The position numbers and the translations under genes are program-made. From JAYFNU01 sp964460755 (GTDB taxonomy: Bacteria; Bacillota; Clostridia; Oscillospirales; Ruminococcaceae), in assembly GCA_964460755.1 (NCBI GenBank), contig CAYWQL010000011.1, positions 1 through 53,414 of the forward strand: a DNA stretch of 53,414 nucleotides, read 5' to 3'. Shown here piece by piece: positions 17,700 to 25,789 of the stretch (within the stretch, counting starts at the first letter, position 1; every line of letters begins with the position of its first letter). A model generated the notes under the pieces. That model was not told the DNA's origin, did no database searches, and saw only the letters and a program-made list of their open reading frames with translations.

Positions 17700-20600
17700 A
17701 AAACGTCCGCCTCCTTTGCTTCATCGTCGGTGAAAAGCGCGCTTGGGTCTAATTTTGAAAGAGTACGCTCGCGGTTGTTCCTATCTCTTCGGCAGACCGC
17801 CTTGTAGTCGCAGTAGTCGCACGCAGAGCCTCCGTCGCTTTTAACTATTGGGCAGGCGTCGATTTTTCCGTCGTAGAGTGCCGAAGCCATATCAATGATA
17901 AGACCGTCAATGTGGCTTTTTATTCTTCCGAGCTTTTCGAGTGAAGCGAGCTTGTCGCTTTTTTTCAGCTCGCCGTTTTTGTCAACGGCTACGGGTATAA
18001 AAACGCCCTCTCCCGTACGCTCCATAGCGGCGACGACCTCCGCGTCGTCGATAACGAGTCCGTCCATACGATAGGCTTTTTTTACGGCAATAGAGGGGCT
18101 TTGCTCGTCGACAGCAGGCGCCTTTGGGTCGGCTGGCATATACATAACCGCCGCGGGAACGGCGTTTTCATATCGGTCGTTCTTTTTGTCGCATAAGGTA
18201 AAAAGATATAAAAGCATTTGAATATTGAGCCCATAAAAAACGTCGGAAAGGGAAAAGGCTTTGTCACCCGTCTTGTAATCGACGACGCGGACATAGCTTC
18301 GACCGTTCTTGTTAAGAAGGTCGACACGGTCGATTGCGCCGACGATTGAAACCGATTTTCCGTCGGGCGTAAGGTATGAAAGTGGCTTTACATCCCCCTC
18401 GTCGCTTATTTTAAGCTCGTAGTCGCACGGGCGAAATTCGCTTTGGCTCTGTTCCGAACGCAACCTCAAAAGAAGCCGCGACGACTGCGCCTTAAGCCGT
18501 TCAAACAAATAGCGAAGGCGCGAATTTGTATCGACAAGGTCGCCGATTTGTTCGCGAACGACCTCATCCGCTGTGTTTTCGGCAAGCGCGCCTAATTTCG
18601 CTTCCTCAAGCGACATAAGGTTTCCGTCAAGAGAACGCATAACCCTTTCGAGCACGGCGTGGACAAAGGTGCCCGCTTCAAGGGGCGAAATTTCCGCCTG
18701 CTTGAGGGGCTTGATTTTCATAATATAATTAAGGAAGTAGCTAAACGGGCACTGCTCGTACGCTTCAATTCGACTTGCGGAAAGAAGTGTTTTATCACCA
18801 AGATAATTCCCTATAATGTTGCGGTCGGTTATTGAAAAGCTTGCTTCGCGCGCGGCAAAATCAACCGAAAGGGACGCCGCCGCCGCGCTTGACGCCTTTA
18901 TGGTTGCGGCGAATCGGTTGTCGCCCCTTGCCTTCGCCTCGGCGTAGGCGCGAAGGGCGGTTTTTTTATTTACGACAAAACGCGCAGGAGAGTTTTCCGT
19001 AAGTGTTTGGCTTGTCCCGTTGCTTTTTATAAAGCTTGCAAGCTTTGCCGTCGGCATAAGCGACGAGCCCTTTTGGTCGAAATCCGAGCAGCAAAGGTAG
19101 AGCCGCTCCCTTGCCGCCGTGACGGCGCGATATAGAAAATGCTCCTCCATCATCGCCGAGCTTTCAAAGTCGCGGGCAAGGTTCGCCCCCCCGTCGCTTA
19201 AAAGCTCGCGCTCGGAAAAGGATAGAAGCGGCGCGTCAAAGCTTGTTTTTGGGAAAACGCCGTCGTTTAGGCCGATAACGAAAACGGCGCGCGGGTTTTG
19301 CGTTCTCATACGGTTTGCCGAACCGAAGCTAACCTCACAAAGCGACGGCGGAATATCGCCGTTCGGAGTGGCGGCGGCAAGAAGGGATAACTGTTCGGCA
19401 AGCTCGTTTGCCGAAAGGGGCTCGTCCTCTATTATGTCGTATAGCTCGTCAAGCAGACGAAGCGAGGAGGAGGCGAGACTTCGCTCGTCGGCCGAAGCGT
19501 TTTCAAGCTTTTTTAACGCGCCCGAATTTTCAAAAAGCTCATATGCTGCCGCGACAAGCTTTCGCCCGACGGCGTTTTTGGCGTTGTCAATAAAACCGCC
19601 GATAAGCTGAACCGCTTTTTTTCTGGCGTTTTCAACGCGCATTAGCCGTTCGGCGTCGGGTCGGCTGTCGAGTCCGTCGGGATTCTTTGTAAACGCAGCG
19701 TACCACGCTCCGCCGTCAATACCCCACACGAAGGCGTAGTTGGCGAGTTCGTCGATATCGCCGACTGCTATATCGAAAAGCGAGGTTTTTAAAAGGTCAA
19801 TAAGCTTTTCGGTTGTAATGCCGCTTGAAAGGGAAAGGGTGCATAAAAAGAAGCGGGTTACGGGTGAGTCGAGAAGATTTCCGGTCGCGTCTGAAAAAAG
19901 CGGAATTGAGTAGAGCGAAAAGGTTCGTTCAACCGCGAATTTATACCGCTCGACGTCGCGTGAGACGACAGCGATGTCGAAATAGTCGTAGCCCTCGTCG
20001 CGGACGAGCGCGACAATTTCGTCGGCTACCCGTTCCGCCTCGTCATATGGATTTTTGCCGATTATTTTATGTACCCCGTCGATTGAGGGGGAAACAAGCT
20101 TATCGTTTCCAAAGAAGCCCTCTGCCGCGCGAAGCCCTGCGGCTTTAAACCGATAAGGATTAGATAAAGAGTGCGATATTTTGACCTCGACTCCGCGGTT
20201 TTTTGCAAGCGAAATCAGCCGACGGGCGTTTTTTCGAACAAAAGAAAAGCTGTCGTCCTCGTTTAAAAAAATGTCAAAGCAGCACACGGTGCAAAAAACC
20301 TCGCTCGCTTTTTCCATTATCGCCGAAAGCATTTGATATTCCGGCTCGGTAAAGCCGGTAAAGCCATCAAAAAAAACTATTTTTCCGTCGAAAATCGAGG
20401 TTTTTTCACAAAGAGCCGCCGCCAAGCAAAGCTCGTCCGCGCCGTCCTGAAAGTGGTTTGCGATAAGGCTTTCGTAGGCGGCGTAAATGAGCGAAAGCTC
20501 ATTTAACTTTGCGGCGGAAAGGGGGCTTTTTGCCCCCGCCGCCGCAAGGGCAAGCCCTTCGGGCTTGACGCCGCCGTTTTTGAGCTCGTTTATTACGTCG

Positions 20601-20959
20601 GCGACGAGAGAATAAAAAGCGGCGTCGTTTTTGTGGCGGCGGTAATAGGTAATTTCGTCCTTAAGCGAAAGCATAGCTCGCCGAACAAGTGCGGCGCGCA
20701 GCGGGTCGTTTATCATTTTTCGCGCGCCTCGGCCTTGGTCGTTAAAAATGTCGCGGCAAAGACGCTTGAAATTTTTTATTTTCGCAAGGGGGGCGAGCTC
20801 GTCAGAGAGCCGCAAAGCGAGGTCCCGTTCAAAAAAGAAGGACGCCTGTTCGGGTACGACGACGATACATTCTTTTTTCAAGGCGGCGTTTTTTTCGACA
20901 AGCGACATAACGGTTTCGGTCTTGCCGCTTCCTGCGCGCCCGACAATCAAATTAAGCAC
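17696..20959 (-). CDS. addB: ATP-dependent helicase/nuclease subunit B
   Basis: Partner subunit of AddA. It carries a Walker A VGRAGSGKT near its N-terminus, a helicase-like body, a C-terminal RecB-type nuclease (DYKTGDKA), and an iron-sulfur cluster made by one Cys before the nuclease (EQCPFSYF) and three after it (CDYCDYKAVC). About 1087 residues, slightly shorter than the usual ~1150. I place the start at the GTG at 20959, giving VLNLIVGRAGSGKT, because AGGGGAG stands 7 nt upstream. A TTG six codons earlier (20977) would put that ribosome site inside the gene. Transcribed from its own promoter, after the spoIIR terminator. Confidence 0.93.
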   Translation of the reverse strand: MLNLIVGRAGSGKTETVMSLVEKNAALKKECIVVVPEQASFFFERDLALRLSDELAPLAKIKNFKRLCRDIFNDQGRGARKMINDPLRAALVRRAMLSLKDEITYYRRHKNDAAFYSLVADVINELKNGGVKPEGLALAAAGAKSPLSAAKLNELSLIYAAYESLIANHFQDGADELCLAAALCEKTSIFDGKIVFFDGFTGFTEPEYQMLSAIMEKASEVFCTVCCFDIFLNEDDSFSFVRKNARRLISLAKNRGVEVKISHSLSNPYRFKAAGLRAAEGFFGNDKLVSPSIDGVHKIIGKNPYDEAERVADEIVALVRDEGYDYFDIAVVSRDVERYKFAVERTFSLYSIPLFSDATGNLLDSPVTRFFLCTLSLSSGITTEKLIDLLKTSLFDIAVGDIDELANYAFVWGIDGGAWYAAFTKNPDGLDSRPDAERLMRVENARKKAVQLIGGFIDNAKNAVGRKLVAAAYELFENSGALKKLENASADERSLASSSLRLLDELYDIIEDEPLSANELAEQLSLLAAATPNGDIPPSLCEVSFGSANRMRTQNPRAVFVIGLNDGVFPKTSFDAPLLSFSERELLSDGGANLARDFESSAMMEEHFLYRAVTAARERLYLCCSDFDQKGSSLMPTAKLASFIKSNGTSQTLTENSPARFVVNKKTALRAYAEAKARGDNRFAATIKASSAAAASLSVDFAAREASFSITDRNIIGNYLGDKTLLSASRIEAYEQCPFSYFLNYIMKIKPLKQAEISPLEAGTFVHAVLERVMRSLDGNLMSLEEAKLGALAENTADEVVREQIGDLVDTNSRLRYLFERLKAQSSRLLLRLRSEQSQSEFRPCDYELKISDEGDVKPLSYLTPDGKSVSIVGAIDRVDLLNKNGRSYVRVVDYKTGDKAFSLSDVFYGLNIQMLLYLFTLCDKKNDRYENAVPAAVMYMPADPKAPAVDEQSPSIAVKKAYRMDGLVIDDAEVVAAMERTGEGVFIPVAVDKNGELKKSDKLASLEKLGRIKSHIDGLIIDMASALYDGKIDACPIVKSDGGSACDYCDYKAVCRRDRNNRERTLSKLDPSALFTDDEAKEADVL

Positions 20960-20990
20960 CTTTTCGCTCCCCTTCAAGTAGTATATCTAA

Positions 20991-21019
20991 ATTTTATATT
21001 AATAAGGGTGAGTTTACAA
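20991..21019 (-). promoter_or_regulatory. Putative promoter of addBA
   Basis: On the reverse strand TTGTAA (21014-21019), 17-nt spacer, TAAAAT (20991-20996), directly after the spoIIR terminator and about 32 nt before the addB GTG. Both hexamers deviate from consensus. Confidence 0.5.
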
Positions 21020-21025
21020 GTGCAA

Positions 21026-21053
21026 AAGAAAAAAGCCGCCCATTAAGGGCGAC
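21026..21053 (-). terminator. Intrinsic terminator of spoIIR
   Basis: On the reverse strand GTCGCCC (21047-21053) pairs with GGGCGGC (21035-21041), with one G-T pair, and is followed by TTTTTTCTTTT. The stop codon of spoIIR lies in the loop. Confidence 0.8.
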
Positions 21054-21636
21054 CTTGACTTAGTTTTTGTATCCATTCCTCGATTTTAAAGCGCACCTCA
21101 TATTTGTTCGGCTCGCTTACGACCTCCTTTTCGGTTTCGCTGTATCCCGAAAGCTTTTCCTCCGTTGCCGCCGAGAGGCAAACGCTCGGATAAATCACGC
21201 ACCACCAGTTTTTCCCCTTTGCTTCGCCAAGCTCTATGCGAAGGGCTGTGTAGTTGCCCGCCGGAAGAGTGACGTTTTCATATTTTCGCTCGTCAAAATA
21301 CATTTCGCAAATCTTCGCCTTCGCCGTGTAGGCGAAACCGTTTTTCGAAAGCGTTCTGTTAGCTGTTTGCTCGATTTCTTCAAGCGAACGGGAAAGCTTT
21401 TCTTCGGCTTGCGCCTTGTCGGCTGAGGTCGAAAAAGCTTCGCTTTCTTTTAAAACCGCGTCGCGGACAAGAAGCTTGACCGCTTGGTCGGGGTCGGAGT
21501 CGGAGTTAGCGACGATATGAAGCCGCAAGGTGTCTGAACGAATATCCTCGCACGCGAGCGAGAAGGGAATTTGTTTTGCGGCGGAAAATACACATATAGC
21601 GAGTGCGCAGACGAGCGCAATTTCAAGTTTTCTCAT
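21043..21636 (-). CDS. spoIIR: Stage II sporulation protein R
   Basis: In Bacillus, SpoIIR is made in the forespore under sigma-F, exported, and triggers SpoIIGA to process pro-sigma-E in the mother cell. The 197-residue product has a signal peptide or anchor (about 5-22) and the family's signature stretches: LRLHIVANSDSDPDQAVKLLVRDAVL (about 41-66), PAGNYTALRIELGEAKGKNWWCVIYPSVC (about 124-152). The family's usual length is 170-240. Its GGGAGG ribosome site is inside a terminator-like hairpin (21637-21673), an unusual arrangement. Its presence is the main sign that this lineage is, or descends from, an endospore former. Confidence 0.92.
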   Translation of the reverse strand: MRKLEIALVCALAICVFSAAKQIPFSLACEDIRSDTLRLHIVANSDSDPDQAVKLLVRDAVLKESEAFSTSADKAQAEEKLSRSLEEIEQTANRTLSKNGFAYTAKAKICEMYFDERKYENVTLPAGNYTALRIELGEAKGKNWWCVIYPSVCLSAATEEKLSGYSETEKEVVSEPNKYEVRFKIEEWIQKLSQGRP

Positions 21637-21673
21637 AAAAAACGCCTCCCTTTACAACGAAAGGTTTGGCGTT
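21637..21673 (-). terminator. Terminator-like hairpin overlapping the spoIIR ribosome site
   Basis: On the reverse strand AACGCC (21668-21673) pairs with GGCGTT (21641-21646), and an inner CCTTT/AAAGG stem (21660-21664 with 21649-21653) extends it. A run of six T ends at the spoIIR ATG. The hairpin follows ispE by about 25 nt and buries the AGGGAGG ribosome site of spoIIR. Confidence 0.75.
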
Positions 21674-21697
21674 TAGTTGGAAAAATATTCATATGAT

Positions 21698-22588
21698 TTA
21701 TTTTTTATAAACTATTTTTACCCCGCTTTTTTCAGACCGCGCGACGTATGCGCGAAGACCGCTGGGAAAGAGCTTTGTTTTACATTTTTTTGCGGAAAAC
21801 ATATCGGGGAAAATTCCGAATACCGCCGCGCCGCTTCCTGTAAGGCTGGCGCCGAGCGCGCCGTTTGAAAGCAGAAGCGAAACAAGCTCTTCGGTTGTTT
21901 CATCGCGTGAAATTGTTTGAAAAACGTTGCATAGCTGTATGGCTGTCCTGCCGTTATCTCCTGCCGCAAGAGCGTCAATCATACCCTTTGTGTCGGGACG
22001 GGAGCAGGGGGTTCCGCTGTCGAAAAGGGAAAAAGCCTCTTTGGTCGAGCGCCCGTCGCGGGGCATAAGCACGACAAGACAAAAATCGGTTTTATCCTTT
22101 ATAGGCTCAATTATTTCGCCTATACCCGAAACGTGCGCCGTTCCGCCGACAATACAATACGGCACGTCCGCTCCAACGGCTTCGCCGATTTCGCAAAGCT
22201 TGCTTTGGGAAAAGCCGAGCGAAAAAAGCTCGTTTAATCCGACCATAGTCGCCGCCGCGTCGGCAGAACCGCCGCCTAAGCCCGCTTGGGTCGGAATGCG
22301 CTTTGTGATGTCGATTTCAACGTTCGGAAGCGGCAGCTTTGCCGCTTCAAAAAGCCTCATTGTAGCTTTATATGCAAGGTTTTTTTCAAAGCGGGGCAAA
22401 AAACGCGCGTTAGAGGTTATTTTTATACCGTCCTTCGCGCTGCGCTTAAGTGTGATTTCGTCGGCGAGATTTATGCTCTTGTTGACCATATCCATAAGGT
22501 GATAGCCGTCAGGACGAACGCCTACGATGTCGAGGGTTAAATTAATTTTCGCGTTTGCGCAAAGCTTGATTTCTTTAACGCCGCCCAT
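21698..22588 (-). CDS. ispE: 4-(cytidine 5'-diphospho)-2-C-methyl-D-erythritol kinase
   Basis: GHMP-family kinase that phosphorylates CDP-methylerythritol with ATP in the MEP isoprenoid pathway. The 296-residue product has the N-terminal substrate motif AKINLTLDIVGVRPDGYH (about 13-30), the ATP loop PTQAGLGGGSADAA (about 95-108), and the C-terminal LTGSGAAVFGIF (about 258). Length is normal. Its ATG overlaps the stop of the DUF362 gene by one base (TAATG), with AAGGTG 8 nt upstream, so the two are translationally coupled. Last gene of the Lrp-aminotransferase-DUF362-ispE run. Confidence 0.95.
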   Translation of the reverse strand: MGGVKEIKLCANAKINLTLDIVGVRPDGYHLMDMVNKSINLADEITLKRSAKDGIKITSNARFLPRFEKNLAYKATMRLFEAAKLPLPNVEIDITKRIPTQAGLGGGSADAAATMVGLNELFSLGFSQSKLCEIGEAVGADVPYCIVGGTAHVSGIGEIIEPIKDKTDFCLVVLMPRDGRSTKEAFSLFDSGTPCSRPDTKGMIDALAAGDNGRTAIQLCNVFQTISRDETTEELVSLLLSNGALGASLTGSGAAVFGIFPDMFSAKKCKTKLFPSGLRAYVARSEKSGVKIVYKK

Positions 22589-23742
22589 TAGCGAAACACC
22601 TTGAAAACAAGATTTTTTCTTATTTCAATCGCCTTTTCAGGGCAGACCTCATGACAGCAAAAACAGCTTATGCAGTCGCTGTAATTTATCTTCGCGTATT
22701 TACCCTTTTCCTTTTTCGCAACTAATGCAATCGTTTTTTGCGGGCACGCCTCGGCACAGTTTCCGCAGCCGATACAGACGTTCTTCATTACATTAGGCTT
22801 TGAAACGAGCTTTTTTCTGAAGAGGTATTTAAGCCCCTTTTTCATCGGGCGGGGAAATTCGTCGGTGCAGTCGGTTGCGTGGGTTGAGGGGAGCAGGGTG
22901 TCGGTTATGGGCGAATCAATAAGGTCTCGGTCGCCTGCGACAATGATATCGTTAATGCTGTCCGGCGAAAGACCGCGCTTAATTGATTCGTCGACCGTCG
23001 CGGCGTTTCGTCTTGAAATACCAATACAGTGGGCGGCAATGCGGTCGACGTAGTAGGGGTTGTTTCCGCCGACAAGAAAACCGAAATTGCGCGGCTTTCC
23101 CGCCGAAGGGCCCTCCCCCTCCATACCGACAATGGCGTCGATAATGGAGATGGCGGGATTTACGATTTCGCAAAGCTCGCAGACCGACGAGCAGAAGATA
23201 TCGCGCTCGGGAAAATGAAAATGATGCTCCGCCTTTTGAAGCCCGGGAATAACCCCGAACATATTCTTAACCGCGCCGGTCATACCCGCCATGGCGTGGG
23301 TTTTGAGTTTGGCGAGGTTAATGAGAACGTCACAGTCGAGCATGGCGTTGATTATCTCGAAACGGTGGCTGCCGCTCGTTTTAAATACGCTTGAAAAGTC
23401 ATAGTTAAGCCGAACACCGTCGCCTTCAAATTGAGAAATTCCGCAGACGTTATAAATGCTTTTCATACGGCTGTCGGAAAACGGACCCGAGGGGCAGTCG
23501 GCTATAAGTATGTCCTTAACCTTGCGCTTTTTAAGCGCCTTAATTACCGCGCCAATAACGGCGGGGTGTGTTGTTATAGCTTCGTCGGGAGTTGATTTTC
23601 GAAGAAGATTCAGCTTTATAACCACCCTTGAGGACGGCTTTACAATGTCGTCAAGAGAGCTGTTTTTTAATATGTATTCGACCGCCTCGTCAACCTTAGC
23701 TTGGTCGTAATCGCTTACGTTTTTTATGTAGACCTCGTTCAA
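22588..23742 (-). CDS. DUF362 domain protein with two 4Fe-4S clusters
   Basis: The 384-residue product has an N-terminal DUF362 domain (about 1-290), recognisable by VVIKLNLLRKS, KTHAMAGMTGAVKNMFGVIPG and the downstream ID-G motif. A C-terminal ferredoxin domain has two CxxCxxCxxxC sets (CIGCGNCAEACP and CISCFCCHEVCP). Members are found across anaerobes; I know of no proven reaction, though an electron-transfer or metal-linked role is the usual guess. It starts at a TTG two nt after the aminotransferase stop, with AAAGGAG upstream, so it belongs to the same transcript. Confidence 0.85.
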   Translation of the reverse strand: MNEVYIKNVSDYDQAKVDEAVEYILKNSSLDDIVKPSSRVVIKLNLLRKSTPDEAITTHPAVIGAVIKALKKRKVKDILIADCPSGPFSDSRMKSIYNVCGISQFEGDGVRLNYDFSSVFKTSGSHRFEIINAMLDCDVLINLAKLKTHAMAGMTGAVKNMFGVIPGLQKAEHHFHFPERDIFCSSVCELCEIVNPAISIIDAIVGMEGEGPSAGKPRNFGFLVGGNNPYYVDRIAAHCIGISRRNAATVDESIKRGLSPDSINDIIVAGDRDLIDSPITDTLLPSTHATDCTDEFPRPMKKGLKYLFRKKLVSKPNVMKNVCIGCGNCAEACPQKTIALVAKKEKGKYAKINYSDCISCFCCHEVCPEKAIEIRKNLVFKVFR

Positions 23743-23744
23743 AG

Positions 23745-24914
23745 CTATAACTCCTTTAAAAATTCTTCTATTCGCTTGAGCGCCTCGGCCAAGTGTGCGA
23801 CTGAATAGGAATATGACACGCGCACAAAGCCCTCGCCGCAGGAACCGAAAGCGTCGCCGGGAACGACGGCGATGTGTTTTGCGTAAAGAAGCTTTTCACA
23901 AAATTCAAGAGAGGAAAGCCCCGTGCTTTGGATTGAGGGAAAAACATAGAACGCCCCCTCTGGCTCAAAGCAGGAAAGCCCCATTTTATTAAAGGAATCG
24001 ACGACAAAGCGACGCCTCATATTGTATTCTGTCGCCATGCTTTCAACCGAGTCGTCACATTCGCGAAGCGCGGTTATGGCGGCGAACTGGCTCGTCGTCG
24101 GGGCGCACATAATCGCAAACTGGTGAAGCTTCAGCATTTGTTTGATAATCGGCGCAGGGCCGCAAGCGTAGCCAAGCCGCCAGCCGGTCATTGCGTACGC
24201 CTTAGAAAAGCCGTTTACAATTATCGTTCTATCCCACATATCCTGACTCAGCGACGCGATAGAAACGTGGCGCTCGCCATATGTAAGCTCGGCGTATATT
24301 TCGTCGGAAAGCACCATTATATCGGTGCCCTCCAAGACTTTTGCGATTTCAATAAGGTGCTCGCGGCGCATAACCGCGCCCGTTGGATTGTTCGGAAACG
24401 GAAGAACAATAAGCTTGGTCTTGTCGGTTATAGCGGCGCGAAGGTCGTCGGCGGTAAGACGAAAGGCGTTTTCCGATTTCGTTTCAATCGGAACGACAAC
24501 GGCGTCGCACATACGGGCAATAGGCTCGTACGCGACAAAGCAGGGCATAGGAATTATAACCTCGTCGCCCGGGTTCACAAGCGAGCGAAGGCAAAGGTCA
24601 ATAGCCTCCGAGCCTCCGACCGTTACGGTGATTTCGGTTTTGCTGTCGTAATCAAGACCAAAGCGCCTTTTTTGATAAATGGAAATTTCGTCGCGGAGCG
24701 CGTCGATACCGGCGTTGGCGGTATACCACGTTTTTCCGCGTTCAAGCGATTCGATGCCCGCCTCGCGTATCTTCCAGGGCGTTACGAAATCCGGCTCGCC
24801 GACGCCCAAAGATATACAGTCGGGCATATCGGCGGCAAGGCTGAAAAAGCGTCTTATGCCCGAGGGCTTAAGGCTTTTCACCTTGCTGTTAAGAAGCTTA
24901 TCATAATCAATCAC
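23745..24914 (-). CDS. Class I/II PLP-dependent aminotransferase
   Basis: Fold-type I aminotransferase, 389 residues, close to the usual ~390. The PLP lysine is in NGFSKAYAMTGWRLGYACG (about 234-252); PNNPTGAVM and the final FVRVSYS (the substrate-carboxylate Arg) are also present. The sequence resembles the PatA/aspartate aminotransferase group; the true substrate cannot be read from it. It begins with GTG, overlapping the stop of the Lrp-type regulator by 4 nt (GTGA). In many Bacillota an Lrp/AsnC regulator precedes such an aminotransferase, which suggests control by an amino acid. Confidence 0.9.
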   Translation of the reverse strand: MIDYDKLLNSKVKSLKPSGIRRFFSLAADMPDCISLGVGEPDFVTPWKIREAGIESLERGKTWYTANAGIDALRDEISIYQKRRFGLDYDSKTEITVTVGGSEAIDLCLRSLVNPGDEVIIPMPCFVAYEPIARMCDAVVVPIETKSENAFRLTADDLRAAITDKTKLIVLPFPNNPTGAVMRREHLIEIAKVLEGTDIMVLSDEIYAELTYGERHVSIASLSQDMWDRTIIVNGFSKAYAMTGWRLGYACGPAPIIKQMLKLHQFAIMCAPTTSQFAAITALRECDDSVESMATEYNMRRRFVVDSFNKMGLSCFEPEGAFYVFPSIQSTGLSSLEFCEKLLYAKHIAVVPGDAFGSCGEGFVRVSYSYSVAHLAEALKRIEEFLKEL

Positions 24915-25390
24915 AGCGAAGCGAGGCCCCTTTCATCGCTCTTCTCATCGAGGAAAACCACGCCGTGGTCTTTATAAATTTTTAAGACAAAATGCGTGGC
25001 GGTCGAGAGCACCGAGTCCATCGGCGAGAGCTTTTTTGAAACGAACATAGCGATGTCTCTAAAGGAATTTCCCTTGACCGTTATAGAAATATCATATCCG
25101 CCCGACATAAGGTAAACGCTTTCAACCTCGGGAAATTTCGAAATAATCGAGGCAAATTCGTCGAAGCCGAAATCCCTTTTCGGGCTAATATTAACCTCAA
25201 TTATGCTTGAAACAAGCTCGCTGCCCGCTTTTTCCCAGTTAACTATCGCCTGGTAGCCCGCGATAATGCCGTTTGCTTGATATTCGTCCATCTTTGTCGC
25301 GACTTCCGTTTCGGTTGTCGCCGTAAGGCTCGCAAGCTGTTCGAGCGAGAGACGGCCGTTTTCCGATAAAAGTTTAAGCAGCGTATCCAT
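24911..25390 (-). CDS. Lrp/AsnC family transcriptional regulator
   Basis: A 159-residue DNA-binding regulator. The N-terminal 55 residues form a winged helix-turn-helix (LLKLLSENGRLSLEQLASLT, then ATKMDEYQANGIIAGY), and residues about 65-145 an AsnC/RAM ligand-binding domain (SIIEVNISP, SVYLMSGGYDISITVKG). I place the start at 25390, where GGGGG stands 8 nt upstream; an ATG at 25405 has no ribosome site. It heads the operon and probably controls it, possibly in response to an amino acid. Confidence 0.9.
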   Translation of the reverse strand: MDTLLKLLSENGRLSLEQLASLTATTETEVATKMDEYQANGIIAGYQAIVNWEKAGSELVSSIIEVNISPKRDFGFDEFASIISKFPEVESVYLMSGGYDISITVKGNSFRDIAMFVSKKLSPMDSVLSTATHFVLKIYKDHGVVFLDEKSDERGLASL

Positions 25391-25422
25391 AAAAAATACC
25401 CCCATAAAATAATGTTCCCATA

Positions 25423-25451
25423 ATTATATAATAATAAAGGAATAAAGTAAA
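25423..25451 (-). promoter_or_regulatory. Promoter of the Lrp-aminotransferase operon
   Basis: On the reverse strand TTTACT (25446-25451), 17-nt spacer, perfect TATAAT (25423-25428), about 33 nt before the start codon. The 100-nt gap to the divergent DUF378 gene may also hold an Lrp site; I cannot identify one. Confidence 0.65.
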
Positions 25452-25524
25452 CCGAAACCGAGAAATGAATAAACCGCGAAAAATGCGCAATACTAATATC
25501 ACAACAACAAAAAGGGTGAAAAAA

Positions 25525-25728
25525 ATGATTTTAAAACGACTTGCGGTTATTCTTCTCATCATCGGCGGTATAAACTGGGGACTTGTCGGTATATTTCAGT
25601 TTAACGCCGTCGCGTGGATTTGCGGCGGGGCGGCAAGCATATTTTCGAGGATAATTTTTACCCTCGTGGGGCTTGCGGCGATAGTTGCCATATTCACGGC
25701 GTTTAAGGACGAAAAACAAGAACGATAA
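25525..25728 (+). CDS. DUF378 family small membrane protein (YuzA-like)
   Basis: A 67-residue protein with two membrane helices (about 6-26 and 38-59). The family signature IGGINWGLVGIF (about 13-24) and FTLVGLAAIVAIF are clear. I chose the ATG at 25525, which follows AAAGGGTGA; an in-frame ATG 20 codons earlier adds only a polar, unconserved-looking extension. The role of DUF378 proteins is unknown. It is divergent from the Lrp operon and ends before a strong terminator. Confidence 0.85.
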   Translation: MILKRLAVILLIIGGINWGLVGIFQFNAVAWICGGAASIFSRIIFTLVGLAAIVAIFTAFKDEKQER

Positions 25729-25750
25729 GTTTGCTGAAGCAAAAAAAGAA

Positions 25751-25781
25751 CTCCCTTTCCGAAAGGAAAGGGAGCTTTTTT
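25751..25781. terminator. Bidirectional intrinsic terminator
   Basis: A 10-bp perfect inverted repeat (25751-25760 and 25765-25774) with a GAAA loop, A-run before and T-run after. It separates the converging DUF378 and ackA genes. Confidence 0.9.
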
Positions 25782-25789
25782 GTTTAATA

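Noticed and set aside
24123..24977. Forward open frame opposite the aminotransferase
   Set aside because: Antisense shadow of a clear aminotransferase gene.
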